Assembly (NCBI RefSeq): GCF_002291145.1
Contig: NZ_NTGE01000195.1
Coordinates: 90,492-154,491, forward strand
DNA length: 64,000 nucleotides
Direction of reading: 5' to 3'
DNA from: Streptomyces sp. SA15
GTDB taxonomy: Bacteria; Actinomycetota; Actinomycetes; Streptomycetales; Streptomycetaceae
Part shown: in pieces, positions 46,684 to 55,393 of the stretch
Layout: every line of letters starts with the position of its first letter
Position numbering within the stretch: position 1 is the stretch's first letter
The notes under the pieces: model-generated
Databases searched by the model: none
The model's input: only the letters and a program-made list of their open reading frames with translations
What the model was told of the DNA's origin: nothing
Made by a program: the position numbers and the translations under genes

Positions 46684-47673
46684 TCACACGGCCTGCGAGG
46701 CGACGGAGGAGCCACCCCGCTGCGGAGCAGCAAACTGACGCTGTTCGATCGCCATCTGGTAGAGCCGCCCGGCGCGGTACGAGGACCGGACCAGCGGGCC
46801 GGACATCACGCCGGAGAAACCGATCTCCTCGGCCTCCTGCTTCAGCTCCACGAACTCCTGCGGCTTCACCCAGCGCTCCACGGGGTGGTGGCGCACGCTG
46901 GGGCGCAGGTACTGCGTGATGGTGACCAGCTCGCAGCCGGCGTCGTGCAGCTGCCGGAGCGCCTCGCTGATCTCCTCGCGGGTCTCGCCCATGCCGAGGA
47001 TCAGGTTGGACTTGGTGACCAGGCCGTAGTCGCGGGCCTCGGTGATGACCTTCAGCGAGCGGTCGTAGCGGAAGCCGGGGCGGATGCGCTTGAAGATCCG
47101 GGGGACCGTCTCGACGTTGTGCGCGAAGACCTCGGGGCGGGAGGCGAAGACCTCTTCGAGCAGCTCCGGTACGGCGTTGAAGTCCGGGGCGAGGAGCTCG
47201 ACCTTGGTACGGCCGGCCTCGCGGGCGGCGGTCTGCTCGTGGATCTGGCGGACCGTCTCGGCGTACAGCCAGGCGCCGCCGTCCTCGAGGTCGTCGCGCG
47301 CGACACCGGTGATGGTGGCGTAGTTCAGGTCCATGGTGACCACGGACTCGCCCACGCGCCGGGGTTCGTCCCGGTCCAGTGCCTCGGGCTTGCCGGTGTC
47401 GATCTGGCAGAAGTCGCAGCGCCGGGTGCACTGGTCGCCGCCGATGAGGAAGGTCGCCTCGCGGTCCTCCCAGCACTCGTAGATGTTGGGGCAGCCGGCT
47501 TCCTGGCAGACGGTGTGCAGGCCCTCGCTCTTCACGAGGTTCTGCATCTTCGTGTACTCGGGACCCATTTTCGCCCGGGTCTTGATCCACTCGGGCTTGC
47601 GCTCGATGGGGGTCTGGCTGTTACGGACCTCCAGGCGCAGCATCTTGCGTCCGTCGGGTGCGACTGCGGACAC
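46684..47673 (-). CDS. lipA: Lipoyl synthase
   Basis: The 329-residue radical-SAM enzyme inserts two sulfurs into protein-bound octanoyl groups. Both iron-sulfur motifs are present: the auxiliary CQEAGCPNIYEC near residue 55 and the radical-SAM CTRRCDFC near residue 81. The start is GTG 47673, with GGGAG five bases upstream; a longer frame upstream runs through repeats and is rejected. lipB lies upstream on the same strand. Its products feed the E2 subunit encoded at the end of this window. Confidence 0.97.
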   Translation of the reverse strand: MSAVAPDGRKMLRLEVRNSQTPIERKPEWIKTRAKMGPEYTKMQNLVKSEGLHTVCQEAGCPNIYECWEDREATFLIGGDQCTRRCDFCQIDTGKPEALDRDEPRRVGESVVTMDLNYATITGVARDDLEDGGAWLYAETVRQIHEQTAAREAGRTKVELLAPDFNAVPELLEEVFASRPEVFAHNVETVPRIFKRIRPGFRYDRSLKVITEARDYGLVTKSNLILGMGETREEISEALRQLHDAGCELVTITQYLRPSVRHHPVERWVKPQEFVELKQEAEEIGFSGVMSGPLVRSSYRAGRLYQMAIEQRQFAAPQRGGSSVASQAV

Positions 47674-48050
47674 GTCGGCTCCCTGTAGCTTCGATTCTTC
47701 GGCGTACACCAGGGTACGCCCGTACGTTTTCGGTCCCCGGGGTGGGCAACCTTGCGGAACGGTGGGCCATTCCCGCGCCCGGCGTCGGTGTGGGCGTTTG
47801 CTGGGGGCCCCGCCCCCAGGCCCCCGAGCCTCTGTCCACCCACCACCCGTCTCGGTTGGTCGAGAGGTGCACCACATCCAGCCCGTCGGCGTTTGAGGAC
47901 GCGGCCGTTCAGGCCGATGGGGTGCAGGGGCGAAGCCCCGCGGGGGTACAGGGGGCGGAGCCCCCTGGCGGGGTCGAAGGGGCAGAGTCCCTGGGGATGG
48001 GACGGGTAGGGGCGGCGGGGGCGAGGAACACCCCACCCCCCAACGGCGTG
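47674..48050. repeat. lipB-lipA intergenic region with a G-rich Streptomyces-type repeat
   Basis: No gene is seen in this 377-base stretch. From about 47800 to 48030 runs G-rich sequence with GGGGCGAAGCCCCG, AGGGGGCGGAGCCCCCT and GGGGATGGGACGGGTAGGGG, which I recall as common between Streptomyces genes. Each GGAGCC-type unit is a small hairpin, so it may also end the lipB message. Confidence 0.6.
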
Positions 48051-48848
48051 CTACGCCGACGCCCGCTCAACCACCCGCGGCCTCAACTCCGCGTTCTCCA
48101 GCACATCCTGAAGGTGCCGCTCCACCACCGGCAGCACCTCGGCGATCGTCACGTCCCGGCCCAGCTCGTTCGCCAGCGACGTAACCCCCGCGTCCCGAAT
48201 CCCGCACGGGATGATCCGGTCGAACCACACGTTGTCGGGGTTCACGTTCAGAGCGAAGCCGTGCATCGTGACGCCCTTGGCCACCCGGATCCCGATCGCC
48301 GCGATCTTGCGGTCCTCACGGCGCTGGCCGGCGTTGGACGGGGCGTAGTCCGGCCCGTTCAGCCGTGGGTCGAACTCCTCGTCGTGCAGCCGCGGATCGA
48401 AGTCCAGGGCGAGCCCGCCGAGCCCCGGCCGCTGCTCGACCGGGTCGCCGAGCACCCACACCCCACTGCGGCCCTCGACCCGGGTCGTCTCCACACCGAA
48501 CTCCGCGCACGTACGCAGCAGGGCCTCCTCCAGCCGCCGTACATGCGCGACGACGTCCACCGGCCGCGGCAGCTTCTGGATCGGGTAGCCCACCAGCTGG
48601 CCCGGGCCGTGCCAGGTGATCTTGCCGCCGCGGTCCACGTCGATGACCGGCGTGCCGTCGAGGGGGCGTTCGTTGTCCGCCGTGCGCCGGCCGGCCGTGT
48701 AGACCGGCGGGTGCTCGAGGAGCAGGACGGTGTCGGGTACCTCGTCGGCGAACCGCGCCGCGTGCACCCGGCGCTGCTCGTCCCACGCCTCCTGGTACTC
48801 GACCGCGTCCGGACCGAACCCCATGCGGACGAACCGCAACTCACTCAC
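48051..48848 (-). CDS. lipB: Octanoyl-[acyl-carrier] protein N-octanoyltransferase
   Basis: The 265-residue enzyme moves octanoate from acyl carrier protein onto lipoyl domains. Family marks are LLLEHPPVYTAGRR near residue 43, RGGKITWHGPGQLVGYP near 73, the catalytic Lys in RKIAAIGIRV and the catalytic Cys in IIPCGI. The start is GTG 48848 behind GGGAGG. It is upstream of lipA on the same strand, with a repeat-rich gap of 377 bases. Confidence 0.96.
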   Translation of the reverse strand: MSELRFVRMGFGPDAVEYQEAWDEQRRVHAARFADEVPDTVLLLEHPPVYTAGRRTADNERPLDGTPVIDVDRGGKITWHGPGQLVGYPIQKLPRPVDVVAHVRRLEEALLRTCAEFGVETTRVEGRSGVWVLGDPVEQRPGLGGLALDFDPRLHDEEFDPRLNGPDYAPSNAGQRREDRKIAAIGIRVAKGVTMHGFALNVNPDNVWFDRIIPCGIRDAGVTSLANELGRDVTIAEVLPVVERHLQDVLENAELRPRVVERASA

Positions 48849-49164
48849 GGCAAGCGCCTCCCTAGAAGGTCGTAAGGCACGAGGGGTGCCTACGCCACTG
48901 TACGACCGGTTGTACGACTGCCTGTACGAGCCGTAGGAACGGCCCGTCCGGGCGAAGGCCGGGAAGACCGGAACGTCCGCGTCAGCCCGACCCCACGATC
49001 CTCACACGATCGGATGAATGAACGTCGAAGTGTGCGATCGACTGCTTACGCTCAGCTACATTCGCGCCGTTCACGAGGCCATAAGGGCTGCTCACAGGCA
49101 ATCCCGGGCACCGCAGGCACCACAGGGCCTCCGCGAGGCCCGAAGGCAGGAGACCGCACCGCAG
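48849..49164. other. lipB / regulator intergenic region with a three-fold TGTACGA repeat
   Basis: This 316-base divergent intergenic region holds TGTACGA at 48899, 48911 and 48923, each 12 bases apart. No gene of its own is convincing. The stretch before the regulator start (49080-49140) is purine-rich, with a likely ribosome-binding site AGGAG at 49148-49152. Confidence 0.5.
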
Positions 49165-50601
49165 ATGACGGAACGACCCGCGCAGCGCACCCCCAACCGC
49201 CAGCTCGCCGCGCTCATCGCAGAAGCGGGGTTCTCCAACGCGGGACTCGCCCGTCGCGTGGACCAGCTCGGTCTCGAACACGGGCTTGATCTGAGATACG
49301 ACAAGACCTCCGTGACCCGGTGGCTGCGTGGGCAGCAGCCCCGCGGCACCACCCCCGCCCTGATCGCGGAGGTCTTCACCCGCCGCCTCGGCCGCCGCCT
49401 GACCGCACAGGACCTGGGCCTGGACGCCTGCGCCCCGGTCTACGCCGGCCTCGAATTCGCCGCCACCCCCGAGGAAGCCGTCGACATCGTCAGCGGGCTG
49501 TGGCGCAAGGACTCCGGCAGCCACGCCGAACTGCGCAAGATCGCGTTCACCCCGGCGGGGCTCGTCGTTCCCAGCCGCGACTGGCTGATCGGCCGCCCCG
49601 ACGACAAGGTCGCCCGCGGTGAGCCCGCCGCCCGCGTCCCCGCCCAGGTCCGCCCCGCGGTGCCCCGCCAGCGCGGCCAGGCCGAACGCGGCCCAGGGCA
49701 GAAGGTCACCGGCGGCGACATCTCCGCCCTCCGCTCGGTCGGCGAGCTGTTCCGCTCCCTGGACGACATGTACGGCGGCGGCCACGCCCGCCAGGCCCTC
49801 GTGCGCTACCTGGAGCACGAGTGCGAGCCGATGCTGCGCGGCACCTACGGCGAGCAGACGGGCCGCCGCCTGTTCGCGGCGGCCGCCGACCTGACGAGGC
49901 TCGCGGGCTGGACGTCGTACGACATCGCCGCGCACGGCCTCGCCCAGCGGTACTTCGTGCAGGCGCTACGGCTCGCGCAGGCGGCCGGGGACCGGGCGTA
50001 CGGCAGCTACGTCCTCGTCACGATGAGCCGCCAGGCCGTCTATCTCGGGCACGGGCGCGAGGCCGTGCAGCTCGCGCGGGTGGCTCAGCAGGGCGTCGGC
50101 ACCAACGCCCCGCCCGTCGTCCAGGCGCTGCTGCACGCGGTCGAGGCGCGTGGGCACGGGGTGCTCGGCGAGGTGCGTGCCTGCACCGGCTCACTCGTGC
50201 GGGCCGAGCGCGCCCTGGAGGCCGCCCGGCCCGGCGACGAGCTCCCGCACTGGGCGCGGTTCTTCGACGAGGCGCAGCTCGCCGACGAGTTCGGGCACTG
50301 CCACCGGGACCTCCAGCAGTTCCGCTCCGCCGCCCAGCACGCGGAGCGCGCGCTGCAACTGCGCGCCCCCTCCTACGCCCGCAGCCGCCTCTTCTGCCGT
50401 GTCGTCCTCGCCTCCGCCCGCCTCGGCCTGGGCGAACTCGACCAGGCCTGCGCGCTCGGGGCCGAGGCGGCCGGACAGGCGGCGGAGATGCGCTCGGTCC
50501 GGGCGATCGAGTACGTACGGGACTTCGAGCGGAGGCTGGAGCCCTACAAGGACGCGGCACCGGTACGGGGTTACCGGGACAAGGTGGCGGCCTTCGGCTA
50601 A
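49165..50601 (+). CDS. Large helix-turn-helix regulator with TPR-like domain (NsdA-type architecture)
   Basis: The 478-residue protein begins with a helix-turn-helix-like part (RQLAALIAEAGFSNAGLARR, then YDKTSVTRWLRGQQP) and then a long helical region with TPR-like repeats (RALEAARPGDELPHWARFFD; AAQHAERALQLRA). The layout resembles Streptomyces regulators of the NsdA type that influence development and antibiotic production; the exact identity needs a search. The ATG at 49165 has AGGAG 12 bases upstream, rather far. Its stop overlaps the stop of the convergent FAD gene. Confidence 0.72.
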   Translation: MTERPAQRTPNRQLAALIAEAGFSNAGLARRVDQLGLEHGLDLRYDKTSVTRWLRGQQPRGTTPALIAEVFTRRLGRRLTAQDLGLDACAPVYAGLEFAATPEEAVDIVSGLWRKDSGSHAELRKIAFTPAGLVVPSRDWLIGRPDDKVARGEPAARVPAQVRPAVPRQRGQAERGPGQKVTGGDISALRSVGELFRSLDDMYGGGHARQALVRYLEHECEPMLRGTYGEQTGRRLFAAAADLTRLAGWTSYDIAAHGLAQRYFVQALRLAQAAGDRAYGSYVLVTMSRQAVYLGHGREAVQLARVAQQGVGTNAPPVVQALLHAVEARGHGVLGEVRACTGSLVRAERALEAARPGDELPHWARFFDEAQLADEFGHCHRDLQQFRSAAQHAERALQLRAPSYARSRLFCRVVLASARLGLGELDQACALGAEAAGQAAEMRSVRAIEYVRDFERRLEPYKDAAPVRGYRDKVAAFG

Positions 50602-52100
50602 GCCGCCCGGGCCGGCGGCTTCGGCTGAGCCGCCCGGGCCGAAGGCAACGGCTCGGCCACGTGCATCGACCCCGCCGCCCCCAGGTCCGCCAGGATCGCC
50701 GAGGCGGCCCTGTGGGCCGAGTGCAGCGCCCCCTGCACGGTGCTGGTGTCCCGGTGGTCGCCGCACACGTACAGGCCCGCCAGCAGCCGTACCGGACGGC
50801 GCAGGTCGTGCGGTGGGCGCATCGCGGGTACCGCCTCGGCGGTGTGGTGGACGGCGAGCGTCTCCCAGCGCCGGGTGGAGGTGCCGTAGAGGCGGGACAG
50901 GTGCATGCGTACGGCGGTGTCGAGGTCGGGTGGGGGCGGGCCCAGGACCGTCGACGACACGAGCGTCCGGCCCGCTGGTGCGCGGGACGGGTCGACGCGG
51001 CTGACCACCGCCGTGTGCGCGACCGGGCCGCCCCGGTCCGCGTCGAGCAGCAGGGACGCGCCCGTCGCCGGAGGCTCGTCCGTGGTGTGGTGCACCACCG
51101 TCACCGGGTGGAAGTCCGGCACGCGAAGGCCCGGCAGCAGCTCGGCGGCGGCCCGGGCGTCGGTCGCGAGCAGGACGGCCCGGCAGCGGATCTCGCCGTG
51201 CTCGGCGGTGGTCACGGATGTCGTGGAGACGGCGGTGACCCGGACGCCGGTGTGCACCGTGCCCGGCGGCAGCGTCCGCGCGAGCAGCTCCGGCAGGGTC
51301 TCGGCACCGCCCTCCGGCACGCACAGCCGCCCGCGCGCGAAGGCGCGCAGCGCGAGGTCCGCGCACCGGCTGGACGTGGACAGCTCCGGGTCGCACAGCA
51401 GGGCGGCGAGCAGCGGGCGCAGGAAGCCGTCGACCGTGCGGGCGGGCACACCGCGAGCCGCGAGGGCCTGTCCGGCGGGCAGTTCGGGGCGGGTCAGGAG
51501 GCGCTCGAGGGGCGTGTTCGCGAGCCGGGAGAGCGAGGCCCCGAGGCGGGCCTGGTCGACGGCGGTGCCGAGCGGGGCCGTCCCCCGGGGAGCGGTGCGG
51601 GCGGTGCCGGGCGCGGCGGCCGGCGAGAAAACGTTCCGGCCGCCCGCTCCGGACGTCGGCCAAGGAACGTTCCGGCCCCTGCCCCCGGACGCCGGGCGAG
51701 GCGCACTCCTGCCCCATGGCCCGGCCACCACCCGAGGGGCGCTCGCCAGGGCGCGCACCGCATGGAGTGCGCCCCTCGCGCCCCCCGCGTTCGCCGGGAT
51801 GCCCGCGCGATGGTGGCGGCCGTCGCTGTGCAGCAGGACCCCCGGTGCGAACGGGCGCAGGACCAGCCCGTCGAGCCCGGGTGTCAGCCGTAGTTCGGGA
51901 TACGCCGTGGACAGCAGCTGCCCGATGCGGTCGAGCCGGAAGCCGTCGACCTTCTCGGTCGACATGCGGCCGCCCACGCACGGGGCGGCCTCCAGCACCG
52001 CGGTCCTCACTCCTGCGCTGGTCAGCCGATGCGCCGCGGAGAGCCCGGCGACCCCGGCTCCCACGATCACGACGTCCGCCTGGTACGCGGGCTCAAGCAC
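50598..52100 (-). CDS. FAD-dependent amine-oxidase/protoporphyrinogen-oxidase-like enzyme
   Basis: The 500-residue flavoprotein begins with a Rossmann FAD motif (VVIVGAGVAGLSAAHRL), followed by LEAAPCVGGRMST, and ends with the FAD-binding YVCGDHRDTSTVQGALHSAH. Substrate unknown. A region around residues 130-180 is Gly/Arg/Ala/Pro-rich and holds two tandem copies of a GRNV segment, an insertion not expected in the fold. The GTG at 52100 has GGAGG five bases upstream. The convergent stop codons overlap, with a near-perfect 24-bp direct repeat across this end. Confidence 0.82.
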   Translation of the reverse strand: MLEPAYQADVVIVGAGVAGLSAAHRLTSAGVRTAVLEAAPCVGGRMSTEKVDGFRLDRIGQLLSTAYPELRLTPGLDGLVLRPFAPGVLLHSDGRHHRAGIPANAGGARGALHAVRALASAPRVVAGPWGRSAPRPASGGRGRNVPWPTSGAGGRNVFSPAAAPGTARTAPRGTAPLGTAVDQARLGASLSRLANTPLERLLTRPELPAGQALAARGVPARTVDGFLRPLLAALLCDPELSTSSRCADLALRAFARGRLCVPEGGAETLPELLARTLPPGTVHTGVRVTAVSTTSVTTAEHGEIRCRAVLLATDARAAAELLPGLRVPDFHPVTVVHHTTDEPPATGASLLLDADRGGPVAHTAVVSRVDPSRAPAGRTLVSSTVLGPPPPDLDTAVRMHLSRLYGTSTRRWETLAVHHTAEAVPAMRPPHDLRRPVRLLAGLYVCGDHRDTSTVQGALHSAHRAASAILADLGAAGSMHVAEPLPSARAAQPKPPARAA

Positions 52101-52280
52101 GTGCCCCTCCTCGAGGTTGCGCGGCCGGTGGAGACGTGATGCCCCCAACTGCCTCCGGGAATGCCCGAGTTCGGCACGAGGGTAGGGCCGTGATCGGTCA
52201 GGGGGAGTCGCGCATGGACAGGGCACGGTCGCACGCCGGTCGCATACGGACGTGGCGCGTCACGCAAGCGGCCTCAAGGG

Positions 52281-53177
52281 TCACAACGCGGCCCGGATCG
52301 CCCCCTCGATCTCCGGAAACGCGAAGGTGAACCCTGACTCCAGCAGTCGCATCGGCAACACGCGTTGACTCCCGAGCACATCCCCGGCCATCTCGCCGAG
52401 CACGCCCCGCAGCACGGGTGCGGGCACCGTGAACAGCGTCGGCCGGCGCAGCACGCGCCCCATCGCGGCGGTGATCTCACGGTTCGTCAGCGGATGCGGG
52501 GCGGTCACGTTGAACGGCCCCGCGAGGCCCTCGGTGTCCATGAGATGGCGGATCGCGGCCACCTCGTCGTGCAGCGAGACGAACGACCAGTACTGCCGCC
52601 CGTCGCCCATCCGCCCCCCGAGCCCCGCCTTGAACAGCGGGAACAGCCGCCCCCAGGCCCCGCCCTGACGGGCCACCACCAGACCCGTCCGCGTGAACAC
52701 CGTCCGTACGCCCGCCTCCTGGGCCGGCGCCGCGGCCCCCTCCCACTCCACGCACAGCTCGGGCAGGAAGCCCTCCCCGGGCGGCGCGTCCTCGTCGACG
52801 GCCCGGTCGCCCGTCTCGCCGTAGTAGCCGATCGCGCTGCCGTTCACGAACACCCGCGGCGGCTCGTCCAGGGCGGCGACGGTCTCGGCGAGGGCCGCCG
52901 TACCCAGCACCCGGCTGTCCCGGAGCCTCGCCTTGTAGGCGTCCGTCCAGCGGCGCGAGCCCACGTTCGCCCCGGCCAGGTTGACCACCGCGTCGCACCC
53001 GGCGAGCCCGGCCGCGTCGACGTACTTCCGCTCGGGGTCCCAGCGGACCTCGTCCGGCGTCCGGGGGTCCCGGCGCACCAGCCGTACCACCTCGTGCCCG
53101 TCCGCCGTCAGGGACCGCACGAGGGCGCTGCCGATGAGACCTGAGGCACCGGCCACCGCGATTCGGGAACGTTCCAT
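52281..53177 (-). CDS. TIGR01777-family epimerase (SDR39U1-like)
   Basis: The 298-residue SDR protein has the motif IAVAGASGLIGSALV, then NLAGANVG, SAIGYYG with a Tyr, and the DUF1731-type C-terminus (VLRRPTLFTVPAPVLRGVLG). The family is widespread; the substrate is unknown. I prefer the ATG at 53177 to that at 53186 because GAGG lies nine bases before the inner one. It diverges from an acetyltransferase gene. Confidence 0.88.
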   Translation of the reverse strand: MERSRIAVAGASGLIGSALVRSLTADGHEVVRLVRRDPRTPDEVRWDPERKYVDAAGLAGCDAVVNLAGANVGSRRWTDAYKARLRDSRVLGTAALAETVAALDEPPRVFVNGSAIGYYGETGDRAVDEDAPPGEGFLPELCVEWEGAAAPAQEAGVRTVFTRTGLVVARQGGAWGRLFPLFKAGLGGRMGDGRQYWSFVSLHDEVAAIRHLMDTEGLAGPFNVTAPHPLTNREITAAMGRVLRRPTLFTVPAPVLRGVLGEMAGDVLGSQRVLPMRLLESGFTFAFPEIEGAIRAAL

Positions 53178-53250
53178 GACCACCATCCTCGCTCAGTGGC
53201 CGCGGAAAACCCCGTAGGGGTCCCGGAACCGCCGTCGTAGGGTGATCGTC

Positions 53251-53739
53251 ATGCCGGATCCGTACATTCGCCACGCCACCGTCGACGACGAGGACGCCCT
53301 GGGCCGACTCGACCGCGACACCTGGTCCCCGCTGCACGCCGTCCAACCGCGCCCGAAGCCGCCGTACGAACCCTTCTTCAACGAGCGGTTCGGGCCGCGG
53401 GACCACCTCGTCGCGGAGCTCGGCGGGAGCGTCGTCGGCTACATCCGGCTGGGCTACCCGACGTCGCTCGCCTGCAACGCCCACGTCCGCCAGATCCAGG
53501 GCCTCGCCGTCGCCGAGGAGGCGCGCGGCGCCGGGGTCGCCCGGGCGCTGCTGCGGGCCGCGCAGGACGAGTCACGGCGGCACGGAGCGCGCCGCATCAC
53601 CCTGCGCGTCCTGGGACACAACGCCCCGGCCCGCAGGCTCTACGAGTCCGAGGGCTTCGTGGTGGAGGGCGTCCTGCCCGAGGAGTTCCTGCTGAACGGC
53701 GAGTACGTCGACGACGTGCTCATGGGGCGCAGTCTCTGA
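53251..53739 (+). CDS. GNAT-family N-acetyltransferase
   Basis: The 162-residue enzyme has the complete GNAT fold, with the acetyl-CoA loop in VAEEARGAGVARALLRAA and the C-terminal NAPARRLYESEGF. The ATG at 53251 is preferred, with AGGG eight bases upstream, to an in-frame GTG at 53242. The substrate is unknown. Its end overlaps a small convergent membrane-protein gene by 20 bases. Confidence 0.87.
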   Translation: MPDPYIRHATVDDEDALGRLDRDTWSPLHAVQPRPKPPYEPFFNERFGPRDHLVAELGGSVVGYIRLGYPTSLACNAHVRQIQGLAVAEEARGAGVARALLRAAQDESRRHGARRITLRVLGHNAPARRLYESEGFVVEGVLPEEFLLNGEYVDDVLMGRSL

Positions 53740-53911
53740 CCTGCTCGGCCGCGGCGGTCGTACGACGTCTGCGCACCACCACGTAGAGCGGCACCCCCGC
53801 CACCACCGCCGCCGTGGCGAAACCGGCGAGCACCCAGCCCCGGACACCGGAGTCCCGGACCGGGGCGGCGGTGAGGGCGAACAGCGAGGCCAACAGGAGC
53901 GCACGTGACAT
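53720..53911 (-). CDS. Small membrane protein (putative)
   Basis: The 63-residue frame has two hydrophobic stretches (about residues 3-18 and 27-46) and a basic then acidic C-terminus (RRRRTTAAAEQVRDC). It is plausible as a small membrane protein but rests only on composition and position; the ribosome-binding site is weak and it overlaps the acetyltransferase end by 20 bases. Confidence 0.45.
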   Translation of the reverse strand: MSRALLLASLFALTAAPVRDSGVRGWVLAGFATAAVVAGVPLYVVVRRRRTTAAAEQVRDCAP

Positions 53912-53997
53912 GAGGTCAGGGGTACGCCCCCGCCGGCCGTCGCGGGCGGCATTGCCCCGTACGAGGGCGAGTGAGCAGGCCGGCTGCGAGGGGCCGC

Positions 53998-55182
53998 TCA
54001 GGACGTGACCAGCTCGCCCGAGTCCACCGGTGCCGTCGCGTCCGCCGCGCTCCGGGCGTCGTCCGCGACCTCGTCCGCCGTCAGGACGTACCCCGTCTCG
54101 GCGTCCGAGGTCGAGCGGGCGAAGACCATGCCGTACACCCGGCCGTCGGTGGTCAGCAGCGGGCCGCCGGAGTTGCCGGGGCGGACGGTGGAGCGGATCG
54201 AGTAGATCTCGCGGACGACCGTCTCGTCGTTGTAGATGTTCTGCCCCCGCGCCTGCACCCGGTTCGCGACCGTCGCCGCCTGCAGGTTCAGGTCGCCGTC
54301 CTGCGGATAGCCCGCGACCACGGCCGAGTCGCCGCGCCTGGCGCCGTCGTCGAAGCGCAGCACGGGTGCGTTCAGATCCGGCACGTACAGCACCGCCACG
54401 TCCTTGTCCGGATCGAAGAGCACCACGCGGGACTCGTACGACCGCCCGACCCCGCCGACCCGCACGCTCGGGTCGTCGATGCCGGCCACCACGTGGGCGT
54501 TGGTCATCACATGCTGCGGCGCGTACACGAAGCCGCTGCCCTCGCGGCCCTGGTTGCCCGCGATGCCCTCGATCTTCACCGTGCTCAGCTTGGCGGCGTT
54601 CGTCGCGGCCGCCGTCACGCTGTCGCCGGTGGGCTTGGCGACCTCGGCCGTCGACTCGTTCTCGAAGGGGTTGAAGACCTGCGGGAAGCCCGCCTCGGTG
54701 AGCGCCGAGGTGGCCCGCGAGAACCAGGCGGGGGTCGTCTCCGGCATGGTGTCCTGCACCGTGCCGAGCAGCCGTGAGTCCCGGATCGCCGTCGTGACCA
54801 GCGGGGACGAGGACGCGGCGAGGACGCTCGCGGCCACCCACGCCACGATCAGCACCGCCACCGAGTTGGCCACGGCCCCGCCTATCCCGTCGGCCACCCT
54901 GAGCGGGCCCCGGTCCAGCTCCAGGCGCAGTCTGAGCGCCAGCCGCCCCGCCAGTTCGTGCCCCACCGCGGCCGGGACCAGGACCGTCAGCACCGCGGTC
55001 ACCGTCGCCGTCGTCGTCCCCGGTGACACCAGGTCCATCATCCACGGCAGCACCCACACGCCGATGACCGCGCCGCCCACGAAGCCGGCGAACGAGACAA
55101 CTCCGGCCACCAGTCCGCGCCGGTAGCCGGACGCCGCGTAGGCGACGATCACCAGCAACAGCAGGATGTCGAGCAGGTCCAC
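53998..55182 (-). CDS. Membrane-embedded trypsin-like serine protease (MarP-like, CvpA + protease)
   Basis: The 394-residue protein has four hydrophobic segments of a CvpA-like domain (about 1-160: DLLDILLLLVIVAYAASGYR, then RRGLVAGVV), then an extracytoplasmic chymotrypsin-type protease with the triad His in TNAHVVAG, Asp in DKDVAVLYV and Ser in RPGNSGGPL. This is the architecture of Mycobacterium MarP (Rv3671c), which is needed for acid resistance and processes a cell-wall hydrolase. The start is GTG 55182. The peptidoglycan-recognition amidase gene starts about 210 bases away, divergently. Confidence 0.93.
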   Translation of the reverse strand: MDLLDILLLLVIVAYAASGYRRGLVAGVVSFAGFVGGAVIGVWVLPWMMDLVSPGTTTATVTAVLTVLVPAAVGHELAGRLALRLRLELDRGPLRVADGIGGAVANSVAVLIVAWVAASVLAASSSPLVTTAIRDSRLLGTVQDTMPETTPAWFSRATSALTEAGFPQVFNPFENESTAEVAKPTGDSVTAAATNAAKLSTVKIEGIAGNQGREGSGFVYAPQHVMTNAHVVAGIDDPSVRVGGVGRSYESRVVLFDPDKDVAVLYVPDLNAPVLRFDDGARRGDSAVVAGYPQDGDLNLQAATVANRVQARGQNIYNDETVVREIYSIRSTVRPGNSGGPLLTTDGRVYGMVFARSTSDAETGYVLTADEVADDARSAADATAPVDSGELVTS

Positions 55183-55393
55183 GGAGCCGCCTTTCTGTCG
55201 GACCCTCAGGGGGCGTCCCCTCCGTCCCCCTAGTACGCGCGGGACGGGCCCAATGATCAGCCGCACGTGCGGAGTGATCCGGAACCGGCCACGCGCGCGT
55301 GCACCTGGAAAAACGTCGCGGACCCGGACGATGGTTCCACCGGGTGGCACAGCACACATCGCGGGCGGACCGGATCCGTCGGACAGTGGGTTC

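Noticed and set aside
47674..48036. N-terminal extension of lipA to 48036
   Set aside because: It would add 121 Pro/Arg-rich residues through intergenic repeats, while GTG 47673 has a good ribosome-binding site and matches the family length.
48899..48929. CRISPR-like repeat
   Set aside because: Three 7-bp units at 12-base spacing are too short for repeats and spacers and no cas gene is present.
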